From positions 11,475-75,474 of the forward strand of contig QFXC01000007.1 of NCBI GenBank assembly GCA_003349885.1: 64,000 bases of DNA, in the 5' to 3' direction. The stretch's first letter is position 1; the number at the start of each line of letters is the position of its first letter. Of this stretch, positions 31,205 to 41,700 are shown one piece after another. The DNA is from an endosymbiont of Galathealinum brachiosum. GTDB taxonomy: Bacteria > Pseudomonadota > Gammaproteobacteria > SZUA-229. The notes under the pieces were generated by a model. It saw only the letters and a program-made list of their open reading frames with translations. It was not told where the DNA came from and made no database searches. Made by a program: the position numbers and the translations under genes.

Positions 31205-31999
31205 CTAATGCGTAATAACCACGTAAGCAGGGGAGGAAAAAGATTTCTGGAATTCCTTCAATAAAGTTCTGGCCTGATCACGTTTCTCAAACTTACCGAC
31301 CCTGACATTATATTTTGTGGCACCGGAACTAGATACAAAACTACTCACATAAGCATCAAACTGTTTTTCTGATAGTTTATCAATAAAACTACCTGCATTG
31401 CTTTCACTGGCAAACATGCCGGCCTGAATGGAATAGAATCGTGCATTTGATACAGCTTCTACATCAGTTTGATCTACACCATCAGCCTGTAAATTTTTAT
31501 CCGCCTGTTTTTTTCTGGCCGCTTCTTTAATCGCTGCCTGTTTTTTAGCTTCTTCTATTTTCTTTTCAGCTGCCTTTTTCTTATCTGCTAATCTTTTTTC
31601 AGCTGCTTTCTTCTCTGCCTTTTTCTTTTCAGCCGCTTTTCTGTCAGCTTTTTTCTTTTCGGCTATTTTCTTATCTTTTGCTTTCTTGTCTTTTGCTCTT
31701 TTATCGGCAGCCTTTTTTTCTGCCGCTTTTTTATCAGCAGATTCCTTTGCATCTTTTTCTCTATCTATCAAGACATTCTTTTTTTCTGGCTTTAACGTGT
31801 CACCTGCCTGATCAATTTTCACTTTGCCTGCTTCAGAAGTCTGTTTTGTTTGTGCCTTGTCAAACTGATCTGAACGGTCAGACTTAAACAAATTACCAGC
31901 CCCCGTAAAATAACCCAATAAAAAACTAATAACCACAGCCACCACAAAAGCTAAAATTATTTTTTTGATCTGATCTTCATTGATTACAAATACGCTCAT
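31205..31999 (-). CDS. SPOR-domain protein with Lys/Ala-rich helical linker
   Basis: A 264-residue bitopic inner membrane protein. One transmembrane helix at residues about 12-31 (ILAFVVAVVISFLLGYF), then a highly charged KKAAEKKAADK-type region (residues about 75-165) probably forming a long periplasmic helix as in TolA, then a C-terminal SPOR domain (YSIQAGMFASESNAGSFIDKL...VRVGKFEKRDQARTLLKEF). SPOR domains bind denuded septal peptidoglycan, so a division-site role is inferred. The gene lies upstream of the HAD gene and downstream of the IMPase gene by 76 nt. Confidence 0.85.
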   Translation of the reverse strand: MSVFVINEDQIKKIILAFVVAVVISFLLGYFTGAGNLFKSDRSDQFDKAQTKQTSEAGKVKIDQAGDTLKPEKKNVLIDREKDAKESADKKAAEKKAADKRAKDKKAKDKKIAEKKKADRKAAEKKKAEKKAAEKRLADKKKAAEKKIEEAKKQAAIKEAARKKQADKNLQADGVDQTDVEAVSNARFYSIQAGMFASESNAGSFIDKLSEKQFDAYVSSFVSSSGATKYNVRVGKFEKRDQARTLLKEFQKSFSSPAYVVITH

Positions 32000-32075
32000 T
32001 TTTTATTTAATTCTCATTTACTGTTAATTATTTTACTTAAGTGTTTTAATTTATTTTATTCTTAACTTAAGCTGA

Positions 32076-32879
32076 TTATTTTCTACATTCCATTGATGTA
32101 AGATACTTCTGCAACTGTTTAAATAATGAAAGATTAACGGCTGCCATAACCGATCGAGAGTCTAAGGTTTTTTTAAACACGGCATCTCCTCCAAAGGTTT
32201 TTGCGCAACCACCTGCTTCACTTAAGATCAACTGCCCCGCCACATAATCCCAGAGTTTCTGTCCCCCGTGAATATTAATCTGACAGCGTCCTGCAGCTAA
32301 CCAGCACCAGTCTAACGCACCCGAGCCAAAATTACGCTGTGATGCATATGGGTGCTCACGAGAAAGACATACACGCATATCCGGCGTGAGGCGTTTAAAA
32401 TCTATCTGAGCAGTGCACTGATTTAAAGTTTCACGTTCAGTATGACTAACTAATGGCTGACCATTTAACCTGGCACCCTGCCCTTTAATTGCACTGAAGA
32501 TTTCATTTCTATTCGGGTCATAAATTACACCTAAAACAACTTCATTATTGAGAACCAGTGCAATAGAAACCGAAAAAACAGGAATACCACTGGCAAAGTT
32601 ACTGGTTCCATCCAGTGGATCTAAAATCCACAAACCATCAACTGCAGTATCCAGTTGCAACTGCTGTTCCGCTTCGGTCATTTCTTCACCCAGCACCACA
32701 TATTCTGGCCACTGCTGCTGTAAACTCTCAATCATGGCTTTCTGCATTTCAGAATCAGCTTCTGTCACCAGACTACCATCTGATTTAAAACTATAAGCCA
32801 CCTGATTATAACGGGGCATTATTTGCTCAGCAGCATTACGCTTAATGATCTCTTCCAGTTTGTTCAAAATATCTTTCAT
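32076..32879 (-). CDS. Inositol monophosphatase family protein
   Basis: A 267-residue Mg-dependent, Li-sensitive-type phosphatase. Metal and catalytic motifs: VVLGEEMTE, ILDPLDGTSNFASGIP and KLWDYVAGQLILSEAGG. It could be a SuhB-like inositol monophosphatase or a CysQ-like 3',5'-bisphosphate nucleotidase; the nearby cysM and cysZ offer only weak support for the latter. It overlaps the rlmD stop by 4 nt (ATGA), so the two are translationally coupled. Confidence 0.88.
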   Translation of the reverse strand: MKDILNKLEEIIKRNAAEQIMPRYNQVAYSFKSDGSLVTEADSEMQKAMIESLQQQWPEYVVLGEEMTEAEQQLQLDTAVDGLWILDPLDGTSNFASGIPVFSVSIALVLNNEVVLGVIYDPNRNEIFSAIKGQGARLNGQPLVSHTERETLNQCTAQIDFKRLTPDMRVCLSREHPYASQRNFGSGALDWCWLAAGRCQINIHGGQKLWDYVAGQLILSEAGGCAKTFGGDAVFKKTLDSRSVMAAVNLSLFKQLQKYLTSMECRK

Positions 32880-34240
32880 GATTTTTTTAGTTTTTTAGTA
32901 AACAATGCGATTGATTCTACATGAGCAGTATGCGGGAACATATCCATTACCCCTGCCTCTTCTAATGTATAACCATGCTCATGAACCAGCACATGGCTAT
33001 CACGAGCCAGCGTTGCCGGATTACACGAAACATAAACTATACGTTCTGCTTTTAACTTACCAATATACTTCAGCATTTCCATCGCACCGGAACGAGGAGG
33101 ATCTAGTAATATCTTATCGTATTTCTGCCTGACACCCGCTTTATTCAACCAGAGTTCATTTGAAATATCTTTAGATAAATCAGCTGCAAAAAATTCTACA
33201 TTATCAATATTATTTCTAAGGGCATTTTCCCGGGCTTTAATAACCATGCTTTCGCCACCTTCAACACCCGTCACCTGTGCACATTGCTTAGACATTGCCA
33301 GAGTAAAATTACCCAGACCACAGAATAAATCCAGCACTTTATCTTCAGGTTTAAGCTCCAGCATCTGTATTGCTTTTGTCACCATTAACTGGTTTATTTC
33401 ACTATTTACCTGAGTAAAATCATTGACCTGAAATTCTATAGTGACCTGCTGGTCTTTTAATGTATAACTTAAAGCAGGTGGGTTTTCTGGCCACAACGCA
33501 GTAACCGTATCCGGGCCACCTGACTGCAGCATAATTTGAAATTCATATTTTTTAGCAAATTCGATTAAGGCTGATTTATCATTGTCTGACAGATTTTCAA
33601 GGTGACGAAATACCAGTGCGGTTTTTGTATCATCAACAGCGACTTCAATTTGTGGAATAGTCGCTTTTGCATCCATTTTAATTAACAGATCAGATAAATC
33701 ACTAATACGTAGCCCCACCGATTCATGTAAAACAGGACAGTTTAAAATATCGGCCAGAAATGAATTACCTTTTTCACGGAAACCAACCAGCACTTTTTCT
33801 TTTTTAAACACATATTTCACCCCCAAACGAGCTTTTTGCCGATAGTGTTTCAATGGTCCCCTTAAGGGTGGCAGTATTTTATCTGGCTCTACCTGCCCAA
33901 GATGCTGAAACTGCTGCATCAACGCATCCTGTTTACTATGAATCTGAGCCTCATGTTCCTGATGCTGCAGGCTACAGCCACCACATACTGTGAAGTGCTC
34001 ACAAATAGGTTTTACTCTGTCTGCAGATGCTTTTATTACATTTACTGCACGCCCTTCATCGAATTTTTTACTGATACGACTGTATTTAAACTCGACTACT
34101 TCACCGGCCAGGGCAAAATCAACAAACACCACCTTACCTTCATGATGGGCAACCCCTCGACCTTCCGGGCTTAATGATTCTATTTCTACTTCAACCAGAT
34201 CTTCTGGCAGACGAGCCCTGCGTTTTCTTCTTTTTGACAT
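32876..34240 (-). CDS. rlmD: 23S rRNA (uracil(1939)-C(5))-methyltransferase RlmD
   Basis: A 454-residue SAM-dependent RNA methyltransferase. N-terminal TRAM domain (EVEIESLSPEGRGVAHHEGKVVFV), a 4Fe-4S site CEHFTVCGGC with a fourth Cys in ILNCPVL, SAM-binding VLDLFCGLGNFTLAM, and catalytic motif VYVSCNPATLARD with DPPRSG. Length and Fe-S cysteines fit RlmD (RumA). rlmD near barA/gacS and cysM is conserved in gammaproteobacteria; relA, often next, is not present here. Confidence 0.95.
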   Translation of the reverse strand: MSKRRKRRARLPEDLVEVEIESLSPEGRGVAHHEGKVVFVDFALAGEVVEFKYSRISKKFDEGRAVNVIKASADRVKPICEHFTVCGGCSLQHQEHEAQIHSKQDALMQQFQHLGQVEPDKILPPLRGPLKHYRQKARLGVKYVFKKEKVLVGFREKGNSFLADILNCPVLHESVGLRISDLSDLLIKMDAKATIPQIEVAVDDTKTALVFRHLENLSDNDKSALIEFAKKYEFQIMLQSGGPDTVTALWPENPPALSYTLKDQQVTIEFQVNDFTQVNSEINQLMVTKAIQMLELKPEDKVLDLFCGLGNFTLAMSKQCAQVTGVEGGESMVIKARENALRNNIDNVEFFAADLSKDISNELWLNKAGVRQKYDKILLDPPRSGAMEMLKYIGKLKAERIVYVSCNPATLARDSHVLVHEHGYTLEEAGVMDMFPHTAHVESIALFTKKLKKS

Positions 34241-34320
34241 ATAAATAATTCTTTAACGTTTTGTTGATCCAGTTTTAAAAGAACCTGAAACAATCAGATA
34301 GTTTTCTTTCGAATATGTTG

Positions 34321-35217
34321 TTAAGCCGGAAAAACTCCGGTGGATAAATAACGATCACCTCGATCACAGATAATAGAAACAATGACTGAATTTTCTACCT
34401 GTTCACATAATTTTAATGCGGCAGCAACCGCACCACCAGAGGATATACCGCAGAAAATACCTTCTTCTGCTGCTAATCGACGAGTAATATCTTCCGCATC
34501 CTGCTGACCAACATCAATCGTAATATCCACGCGCTTTTCATCAAAAATGCCTGGCAAGTACTCTTTAGGCCAACGGCGAATGCCGGGGATTTTTGAACCT
34601 TCTTCCGGCTGTACACCAACAATTTGTATATCCGGGTTCTGCTCTTTTAAATATCGTGACGTGCCCATAATGGTACCCGTTGTACCCATTGCACTCACAA
34701 AATGAGTCACTTTACCTTTAGTATCACGCCATATCTCAGGCCCGGTACCTTCATAATGCGCAATCGGGTTATCCTGATTATTAAACTGGTCCAGCACGAT
34801 TCCCCTGCCTTCATTTTGCATTTGCAGCGCAAGATCACGGGCTCCCTCCATACTTTGCTCCTGAGTGACACTAATAAGTTCTGCACCGTAGGCCTTCATA
34901 CTCGCACGACGTTCTTCACTCATATTATCCGGCATTATCAGCACCATTTTATAACCCTTAATCGCTGCTGCCATAGCCAGCGCAATACCGGTATTTCCAC
35001 TGGTTGCTTCTATTAATGTGTCGCCGGGTTTAATTTCACCCCGCTCTTCAGCCAGTTTAATCATACTCATAGCCGGGCGATCTTTGACCGAACCGGCCGG
35101 ATTATTGCCCTCAAGCTTAACCAGAACAGTATTATTATTAGGCACCAGACGCTGCAGGCGTACTAACGGTGTATTACCGACAAAGTCTTCAAGCGTCGGA
35201 AATTCTTCAGAATGCAT
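34321..35217 (-). CDS. cysM: Cysteine synthase B (O-acetylserine sulfhydrylase)
   Basis: About 298 residues from ATG 35217. PLP-dependent enzyme forming cysteine from O-acetylserine and sulfide or thiosulfate. The PLP lysine is Lys45 in NPAGSVKDRPA, and the phosphate-binding loop is EATSGNTGIALAMAA; the C-terminus has GISSGGAVAAAL. CysM rather than CysK is suggested by the short length and the IRRWPKEYLP segment. In-frame TTG and GTG codons lie upstream (35235, 35229), but the family starts near MHSEEFPTL. It is convergent-free: rlmD follows by 80 nt, and the TonB receptor is divergent. Confidence 0.93.
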   Translation of the reverse strand: MHSEEFPTLEDFVGNTPLVRLQRLVPNNNTVLVKLEGNNPAGSVKDRPAMSMIKLAEERGEIKPGDTLIEATSGNTGIALAMAAAIKGYKMVLIMPDNMSEERRASMKAYGAELISVTQEQSMEGARDLALQMQNEGRGIVLDQFNNQDNPIAHYEGTGPEIWRDTKGKVTHFVSAMGTTGTIMGTSRYLKEQNPDIQIVGVQPEEGSKIPGIRRWPKEYLPGIFDEKRVDITIDVGQQDAEDITRRLAAEEGIFCGISSGGAVAAALKLCEQVENSVIVSIICDRGDRYLSTGVFPA

Positions 35218-35348
35218 TATAAAAGTCACTTTCAAAATTAGTTTTTATAGTAAAAGCTGCTAGAATCAGCAATATAACTATAAAGTTTCAGGGAATTCAG
35301 AACATTATCACATATTTAGATTAAATCAGTGAGACGTTGTATAACTTA

Positions 35349-37541
35349 ATGAATTCAAAACTCCCCTATTTAAGCCTCCTGCTATTACCAACAGGCCTAT
35401 TTGCAGCAAATTCTGATAACACCCTGTCTATGCTTGGTACTGAAGATATGTACTTTGAAGATATGCCGGTTATCATCTCTGCAACCCGACTTTCCCAGCC
35501 CCTTAAAGAGTCACCTGTAGCGACCACGGTTATTGACCGTCAGATGATTGATGCATCAGGGGCACAGACCATTCCTGATATTTTAAGACTGGTACCGGGC
35601 TTCACGGTCGGATACCTGAACGGAAACCGTCCGGTTGCTACCTATCATGGCCATAGTGATCGATTATCAAATCGAATACAGCTGGTGATAGATGGACGTT
35701 CGGTATATTTGCCTACATTGGCGGGTGTATCCTGGTCTGATCTGGTCGTTAGTATTGATGATATTGAGCGCCTCGAAGTGATTCGTGGCCCCAACGCATC
35801 CACTTATGGTAATAATGCCTTTCTGGCGGTTGTGAGCATTACCACCAAACATGCATCTGAAGACCAGGGACACTATGTTAAAGGCACAGTTGGTTCACAT
35901 GATACCGCCGATGCTATTTACCGTTTCGGTGGTCATGCCGATGATCTTGATTACCGTGTAACTGTCGGCACCAAAAATAATTCCGGCACTGACCTGTTGA
36001 ATGACTTTACAGAAACAGACTATTTTAGCTACCGGCTTGATTATCAGATAGACCTGTCTACACACCTTTTTTATTCAGGTGGTGTACAGGATAGCGAATA
36101 TGGTGATGTGCTGGAAAATAGAGATGATACAGACAACGATGTTGATGTATCAACTGCGTTTCAGCATTTAAAACTTGAGCATAGTTTAGATAATGGCAAT
36201 AGTTTCTCTGTTCAATATTTTTACAATTATACCAAAAGCTTTACTTCTGAATTTTTAACGACCATATCACTTTCAGCTTTGGGACCACCACTCACCAATA
36301 TAGATGACTTCGATATATATGATACGTTTGATTTAGAATCTGAACGTCATGATCTGGAAGCCTCTTATTATTACAATATTGGCGATTCAATACGTCTGGT
36401 TTCAGGTGCTAGTGTACGAACAGACAAAGTAATTGCCGATAATGTGTTTGACCCGAATACGGATAATTCACTATTTCTTTATCGTTACTTTACCCATGGG
36501 GAATTTAGCGTAACAGATGATTTTCTGATTAATGCGGGTTTGATGTATGAAAAAAATGATATTTCAGGTTCAGATTTCGCCCCCAGACTGGCATTTATTT
36601 ACCACTTAACAGACCAGCATAGCTTTCGTCTGAGCGGCTCCAGGGCAACACGTACACCCACGATTTTTGATGAAAATGGTTATGTCGCAGCACAGGAGCA
36701 ATTAACTCAGGATGGTGGTCAGCCACTTGATAACCCGTTATTAGAAAGTGTTCTCGGCGGCGACGTTATTGTTGATCCATTTATTTATACATCCGGCAAT
36801 GTAGATTCAGAAGAAATCACGTCATACGAACTAGGCTGGATGGCCCAGCTTTTAAACAACAAACTGATACTTGATTTCAAAATATTCTCTGATGAAACCG
36901 ACAAGTTAATTGCTGAAGTTGAGTTTATTGGCGATGTGCCCACTGAAAATGTTGATGACCTTTTTGGTCCGACCTACTCCGGAAACGGAGCAAAAGATTT
37001 TGTTAACGCTTACAGCACAAAAACTGAAGGGTTCGAATTTTCCAGTGATTATCATATCTCTAATACCTTGCGACTATATGCCTATTTTGCTTACGTTGAA
37101 CTGGAAGCAAAAATAACTAATGACACGCTTACCGAAGCCAGGCAGAGTCGTGTCGTTGGGCGAGTTGAAGAGTCAACTCCCAGACGAAGTTATGGTGCTA
37201 TGTTAATGAAGCAGTGGGAAAATGATATAAGTACCAGTCTGTCTATTTATCATGTAGGCGATATGGACTGGTTAGATCGTACCCATGATCGAATAAATGC
37301 CAGCCAGTCATTCCGGGATCGCTCAGCAGAAGAATATACAAAAATTGATGTTGTGATACGTAAATCACATAAAACACCCGGGGGACAGGTAGACTTCTCC
37401 TTAATACTGCAAAATCTGGGTGGAACACATTTTGATTACACACGCTCTAATTTCACCGACCCAACACAACAAACTATAGATACACCCGGGAGTGAACAGG
37501 ATCCCAGAGGGTACTTTGAACTTACTTTTAAGTTTAATTAA
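35349..37541 (+). CDS. TonB-dependent outer membrane receptor
   Basis: About 730 residues. Signal peptide MNSKLPYLSLLLLPTGLFA, then a TonB-box-like PVIISATRL, a plug domain (VATTVIDRQMIDASGAQTI, IERLEVIRGPNASTYGNNA) and a beta-barrel ending in an aromatic ELTFKFN. It imports or senses a ligand using TonB energy. I chose ATG 35349 over an upstream TTG (35337) because it gives a clean signal peptide. No Fur-like box is visible upstream, so iron may not be the ligand. It is followed by a periplasmic binding protein and a BarA-like kinase on the same strand. Confidence 0.9.
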   Translation: MNSKLPYLSLLLLPTGLFAANSDNTLSMLGTEDMYFEDMPVIISATRLSQPLKESPVATTVIDRQMIDASGAQTIPDILRLVPGFTVGYLNGNRPVATYHGHSDRLSNRIQLVIDGRSVYLPTLAGVSWSDLVVSIDDIERLEVIRGPNASTYGNNAFLAVVSITTKHASEDQGHYVKGTVGSHDTADAIYRFGGHADDLDYRVTVGTKNNSGTDLLNDFTETDYFSYRLDYQIDLSTHLFYSGGVQDSEYGDVLENRDDTDNDVDVSTAFQHLKLEHSLDNGNSFSVQYFYNYTKSFTSEFLTTISLSALGPPLTNIDDFDIYDTFDLESERHDLEASYYYNIGDSIRLVSGASVRTDKVIADNVFDPNTDNSLFLYRYFTHGEFSVTDDFLINAGLMYEKNDISGSDFAPRLAFIYHLTDQHSFRLSGSRATRTPTIFDENGYVAAQEQLTQDGGQPLDNPLLESVLGGDVIVDPFIYTSGNVDSEEITSYELGWMAQLLNNKLILDFKIFSDETDKLIAEVEFIGDVPTENVDDLFGPTYSGNGAKDFVNAYSTKTEGFEFSSDYHISNTLRLYAYFAYVELEAKITNDTLTEARQSRVVGRVEESTPRRSYGAMLMKQWENDISTSLSIYHVGDMDWLDRTHDRINASQSFRDRSAEEYTKIDVVIRKSHKTPGGQVDFSLILQNLGGTHFDYTRSNFTDPTQQTIDTPGSEQDPRGYFELTFKFN

Positions 37542-37627
37542 ATTGATAAATAGATTATCGGGCTAATAGACATGGCCTGAACCACGCTCATCAAAAGGAA
37601 GAGTGATTTACAGGGAATAAACAAGGA

Positions 37628-38635
37628 ATGAAATTGAAAGGTAGCATTGATAGAGACAAGCAGGGAGTGGTAAAGCCATTACAGCTTCTTGCGTCTTCAT
37701 TATTGTTATATATCTTAAGTTTACTGTTTCTGATAATTCCAGCTGATACTTATGCATCTACTGAAGATAAAAAAATACTCATCGTTTACCAGAAAGCTCA
37801 TGGTTTCAGTCAGCAGCTAATCGATTACATACAAGAAGATGTTTCAGCTAAAGGTTTTCAGGTTAATCATTTAATAATAAAACCGCAGCTTGAAACCGGA
37901 CGGCTTAACCGGATAAAAATTAATCAACACCAGCTACTAATCTCTATAGGTAGTAATACAACAAAAAAACTTCTCGAAGCAGAAATCAATAAACCGATCT
38001 TAAGCGCTCTGGTACCACGCCATATTGCTAACTCACTAAAAGAGGCTTATCCCGAAAAGAAAAACTGGAGCAGCCTTCTTATCGACCAGCCAGTTGAGCG
38101 GCAATTTCATTTAATAAGCGCTATTTTCGGCCCACATAAAAACACGGGCATTCTCGTAGGCCCCTACACTGACGACCTGAAAAAGGCACTAACAAAAGCC
38201 TCAACCAAGTTAGAGCAACATATACAAACTGATAAGATTGAAAGTTCAGATCAATTATCTGCGTCACTAAAAGCTTTAAGTTATTCAGTAGATTTATTAC
38301 TTACGCTTCCTGACCCGGTTATTTATAACAAAAGCACTATTCGTGGAATCCTGCTACTGGCCTACCGTAACAAACTACCCATTATCGGTTTTTCTCAGGC
38401 TTATGTTAAAGCCGGGGCTATTGCAGCCATTTACTCAAAACCAGAACAGGTAAGCAATCAGTTAACCAACATCATTGAATATTTTTTTACTAAACACTCA
38501 TTTGAACAACCTGTTTATTACCCCGAAAAATTCTCAGTTGCATTAAATAAAAATATTGCACGCTCGCTGGGCATTAAGCTGGCAACAAAAAAATCCATAC
38601 TTGATCAGATAATTAAAGCTGAGAAGAACAAATGA
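37628..38635 (+). CDS. Periplasmic binding protein (ABC_sub_bind-like)
   Basis: A 335-residue protein with an N-terminal hydrophobic signal ([25 protein letters not shown]). The fold pattern fits the ABC_sub_bind family (PF04392 type): two lobes with [81 protein letters not shown], and [13 protein letters not shown]. No ABC permease or ATPase is adjacent. It overlaps the kinase start by 4 nt (ATGA), so it is cotranslated, which suggests it is a ligand-sensing partner rather than a transporter component. Confidence 0.82.
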   Translation: MKLKGSIDRDKQGVVKPLQLLASSLLLYILSLLFLIIPADTYASTEDKKILIVYQKAHGFSQQLIDYIQEDVSAKGFQVNHLIIKPQLETGRLNRIKINQHQLLISIGSNTTKKLLEAEINKPILSALVPRHIANSLKEAYPEKKNWSSLLIDQPVERQFHLISAIFGPHKNTGILVGPYTDDLKKALTKASTKLEQHIQTDKIESSDQLSASLKALSYSVDLLLTLPDPVIYNKSTIRGILLLAYRNKLPIIGFSQAYVKAGAIAAIYSKPEQVSNQLTNIIEYFFTKHSFEQPVYYPEKFSVALNKNIARSLGIKLATKKSILDQIIKAEKNK

Positions 38636-41394
38636 GAAACTGGGGCATCAATAAACGGGTCATGTTTTTAGCATTGTTACCCACATTGCTAATTACAGTA
38701 TCACTTGCATCCTATTTTAGCTTTAATCGTTATGCATATATTGAAGAATCACTACATATTAAAGGACAGCTAATAGCTGACAACCTGTCTCCGGCAAGTG
38801 AGTATGGTGTATTTGCGGGCAACCTTGAAATACTTGAAAACCTGATAAACAATACATTGCAGGAAAGTGATGTTACAAACATCACTATTAGCAACCGATA
38901 CAATGAAGTACTCATCAGCCGTACACGTAAAATAACCCCCCCTGAAACCATACTGCCTGTATTTATATCACCGAGAGAATTTACATACACCGCAAGCATT
39001 GTGGGCAGCGATGTTAATCTTTCTGATTACAATGAGCTCTTTACAGAAGATGAATCAGAAGCCACAGCACCTAATAATCTGGGTTATGTACATGTCACTT
39101 TAAGTGATCAGTCTACTCAGGTTCAGCAAGTTGATAGTTTAATAAAAGGTTTTCTTATTACGTTCTCCGGTTTATTTATAACCGTATTCCTGGCCATCAG
39201 TATCAGTCGCAGTGTTGTAAGCCCCATTCAACGGTTAACCGACGCCGTGAAGAAAATTGGACAGGGAGAATTAAATACCCGTATTAAGATAGATACAGGT
39301 GGCGAAATTGGCTCACTTGAAGAAGGTGTAAATAAGATGGCCAGTGAAATGCAACTTATCCGCTCAGATTTACAAAGTCAGGTTAATAATGCCACCGCTG
39401 ATTTAAAGAAAACCCTGGAAGAACTTGAAATTCAAAATATTGAAATAGATCTTGCACGAAATCAGGCTTTATCAGCCAGTAAAATAAAATCTGAATTTCT
39501 TGCCAATATGAGTCATGAAATTCGTACCCCTATGAACGGTGTAATAGGTTTTACAGAATTACTCGGAAAAACGTCTTTGTCCGATGAACAGGATGATTAT
39601 GTAAACACCATACGCAGCTCAGCTAGTAATTTATTAACTATCATTAATGATATTCTTGATTTTTCTAAAATTGAATCAGGAAAGCTCAATATTGAAAACA
39701 TTAATTTCAGCTTAGATGATGTAATGGATGAAATCATAACCATGTTTGCTCCCATGGCTTACCAGAAAAACGTAGAACTAATATACCACCCATCAGTAAA
39801 GCTACCTGAAACTATTCTGGGCGATCCTTCGCGTATTCGACAAATATTAATTAACCTGATAAGTAACGCGGTAAAATTCACTCAAAATGGTCACGTTATT
39901 ATTCGTGTTTTAGTTGAGACTCAACCCAATGAAAATGAGCTTATTCGGTTTACAGTAACCGATACCGGCATGGGGATGGATGACTTAAGTAAACAGCGTT
40001 TATTTACCGCTTTCACTCAGGGCGACACTTCTATTAGTCGAAACTTTGGTGGCACGGGACTAGGGCTTGTAATATCACGAAAACTTGCCGAATTAATGAA
40101 CGGTGAAATTGGTTTTGAAAGCAACTTGAATAAAGGTTCCAGTTTCTGGTTTACTGTACCTCTATCCTCAAATCCACAGCGTAGCTCATCAACTGAAGAA
40201 TCAACAAGGCTTAAAGTCATTTTATTTGAATCCGTAGACCAAAATAGAATTGCTAGTCGCTCCTTACTTAATAGCATGGGTATTGACACTATTGAAACAG
40301 GCCGTTTAGATAAATTACCACAACTGGTAGATGCGGACACTGAACATGAACTTGCTGGCATAGTAGCCGGAATCAGTCGAGTTAATATAAAAAATAATTT
40401 TATGTTGGGCAATCTAGCAAACGCATTACAGTCAACCGGCCTTCCCTACATTACCCTGGCCAGCATATTTGATGTAAATGATGCGCAGGATTTAACAAGC
40501 GCAGGTCTTAAGAACATTATTTATCGCTGTTCTAGAACAAGTCTGCTTAAAAATCAGATTTTCACCTCATTCAGTTCGGACAAGGAAGATACCATTATGC
40601 CATCTGAGAAAATATCAGAAGCAATTGATAAAAAACAGTTATCTCATATTAAAGTATTACTAGTCGATGATAACAAAATAAACCTTAAACTGGCTAAAAC
40701 ACTTCTCGTAATGCATGGTATTCAGGTCATTACAGCCGAAGATGGACAGGAAGCGGTAGAGCAAGCATCCAGACAACATTTTCATTTAATATTTATGGAT
40801 TTACACATGCCGAAATTAAATGGTTTTAGTGCTGCTAAATATATACGTAATACCGATAACCCATGCAAAGAAACAACTATTGTCGCTTTAACTGCTAATG
40901 CGATGCCTGAAGAACAGTTACAGGTTTTTGATTCTGGTATGAATGATATTTTACTTAAACCTATAACTGAACAGCAATTATTTGATGTATTCTCACGCTG
41001 GGTGAACACAGAAAAACATGAAGAAAAAGCGACTGATACCCCTGTTATAACAGATGACATATTTGATAAACAGTTAGGAATACAATTGGCGGGGGGCAAT
41101 GAACAACTCGCTGATGAGTTATTTCCAATGTTAATTAGCGAATTACCGATACACAGGGAAAATTTACTCGCCGCCAGACAAAATAATGATACCGATGATT
41201 TAAAAAAGCATATTCATAAATTACATGGCGGCACAAAATATTGTGGAGTGCCTGCGTTATTAGCATCTTCAGCAAATTTTGAAAATATTATTGATTTAAA
41301 AGAACATAAAAAAATTGATAATGGACTTGATAATGTAATTACTTCAATTGATGAGTTACTTGAGTTCTATCAGAATAATTTTCATACACAATAG
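38632..41394 (+). CDS. BarA/GacS-like hybrid sensor histidine kinase
   Basis: A 920-residue tripartite kinase, the length of E. coli BarA. Order: TM1 (10-30), periplasmic region to about 165, TM2 (172-192), HAMP, coiled coil, HisKA with phospho-His295 ([13 protein letters not shown]), HATPase with [10 protein letters not shown] and [10 protein letters not shown], a degenerate receiver (about 530-640), a true receiver with VLLVDDN and phospho-Asp723 ([11 protein letters not shown]), and an HPt domain with His862 (HKLHGG). The architecture and rlmD-cysM-pdxJ context match the global BarA/GacS regulator that phosphorylates UvrY/GacA. Cotranscription with a receptor and binding protein is unusual. 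Confidence 0.9.
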   Translation: MRNWGINKRVMFLALLPTLLITVSLASYFSFNRYAYIEESLHIKGQLIADNLSPASEYGVFAGNLEILENLINNTLQESDVTNITISNRYNEVLISRTRKITPPETILPVFISPREFTYTASIVGSDVNLSDYNELFTEDESEATAPNNLGYVHVTLSDQSTQVQQVDSLIKGFLITFSGLFITVFLAISISRSVVSPIQRLTDAVKKIGQGELNTRIKIDTGGEIGSLEEGVNKMASEMQLIRSDLQSQVNNATADLKKTLEELEIQNIEIDLARNQALSASKIKSEFLANMSHEIRTPMNGVIGFTELLGKTSLSDEQDDYVNTIRSSASNLLTIINDILDFSKIESGKLNIENINFSLDDVMDEIITMFAPMAYQKNVELIYHPSVKLPETILGDPSRIRQILINLISNAVKFTQNGHVIIRVLVETQPNENELIRFTVTDTGMGMDDLSKQRLFTAFTQGDTSISRNFGGTGLGLVISRKLAELMNGEIGFESNLNKGSSFWFTVPLSSNPQRSSSTEESTRLKVILFESVDQNRIASRSLLNSMGIDTIETGRLDKLPQLVDADTEHELAGIVAGISRVNIKNNFMLGNLANALQSTGLPYITLASIFDVNDAQDLTSAGLKNIIYRCSRTSLLKNQIFTSFSSDKEDTIMPSEKISEAIDKKQLSHIKVLLVDDNKINLKLAKTLLVMHGIQVITAEDGQEAVEQASRQHFHLIFMDLHMPKLNGFSAAKYIRNTDNPCKETTIVALTANAMPEEQLQVFDSGMNDILLKPITEQQLFDVFSRWVNTEKHEEKATDTPVITDDIFDKQLGIQLAGGNEQLADELFPMLISELPIHRENLLAARQNNDTDDLKKHIHKLHGGTKYCGVPALLASSANFENIIDLKEHKKIDNGLDNVITSIDELLEFYQNNFHTQ

Positions 41395-41469
41395 AAATTT
41401 ATATTCTGAAAACACCCTGAAGCAGATACACATTCAGTTTAATTTATTAATTAAGATGAGTACTGCTAT

Positions 41470-41634
41470 GGAACATTTCCCTCGGGGAAAGAACACCGTT
41501 TTTTGGCGCTCTGTCCCCTTAATCCATACCACCAAGAGCTGATAGTGTCGATTATCAATTCTGTAAACCTCTTGATGATTTCAATAAGGGATCGGAGCAC
41601 AAAAAACGCGGTCCATCCCCGAGAGACATATGCC
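41470..41634. mobile_element. MITE-like 165-bp palindromic element, copy A
   Basis: Imperfect inverted arms of about 65 bp (41470-41536 and 41571-41634) surround a 34-nt centre. Shared arm sequence: ACAT-TC-CTCGGGG, CCGTTTTTTGGC, CTGTCCCCTTA and CCACCAAG. All four arms of this and the copy at 50055-50219 align to each other. No ORF is inside. It lies between the convergent kinase and pdxJ genes and may act as a terminator there. No clear target-site duplication. Confidence 0.75.
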
Positions 41635-41700
41635 TTAACAGAGCATAAAATATCATCTAAATAAAACTGTTAACTCCCGCTTCTGACTAATAACTCCTCA

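Noticed and set aside
31480-31780. Tandem DNA repeat in the SPOR gene
   Set aside because: The DNA is AAA/GCT-rich because it encodes a Lys/Ala helix; units are not regular in length.
35280-35348. Fur box upstream of the TonB receptor
   Set aside because: No 7-1-7 dyad resembling TGATAAT-N-ATTATCA is present in the cysM-receptor gap.
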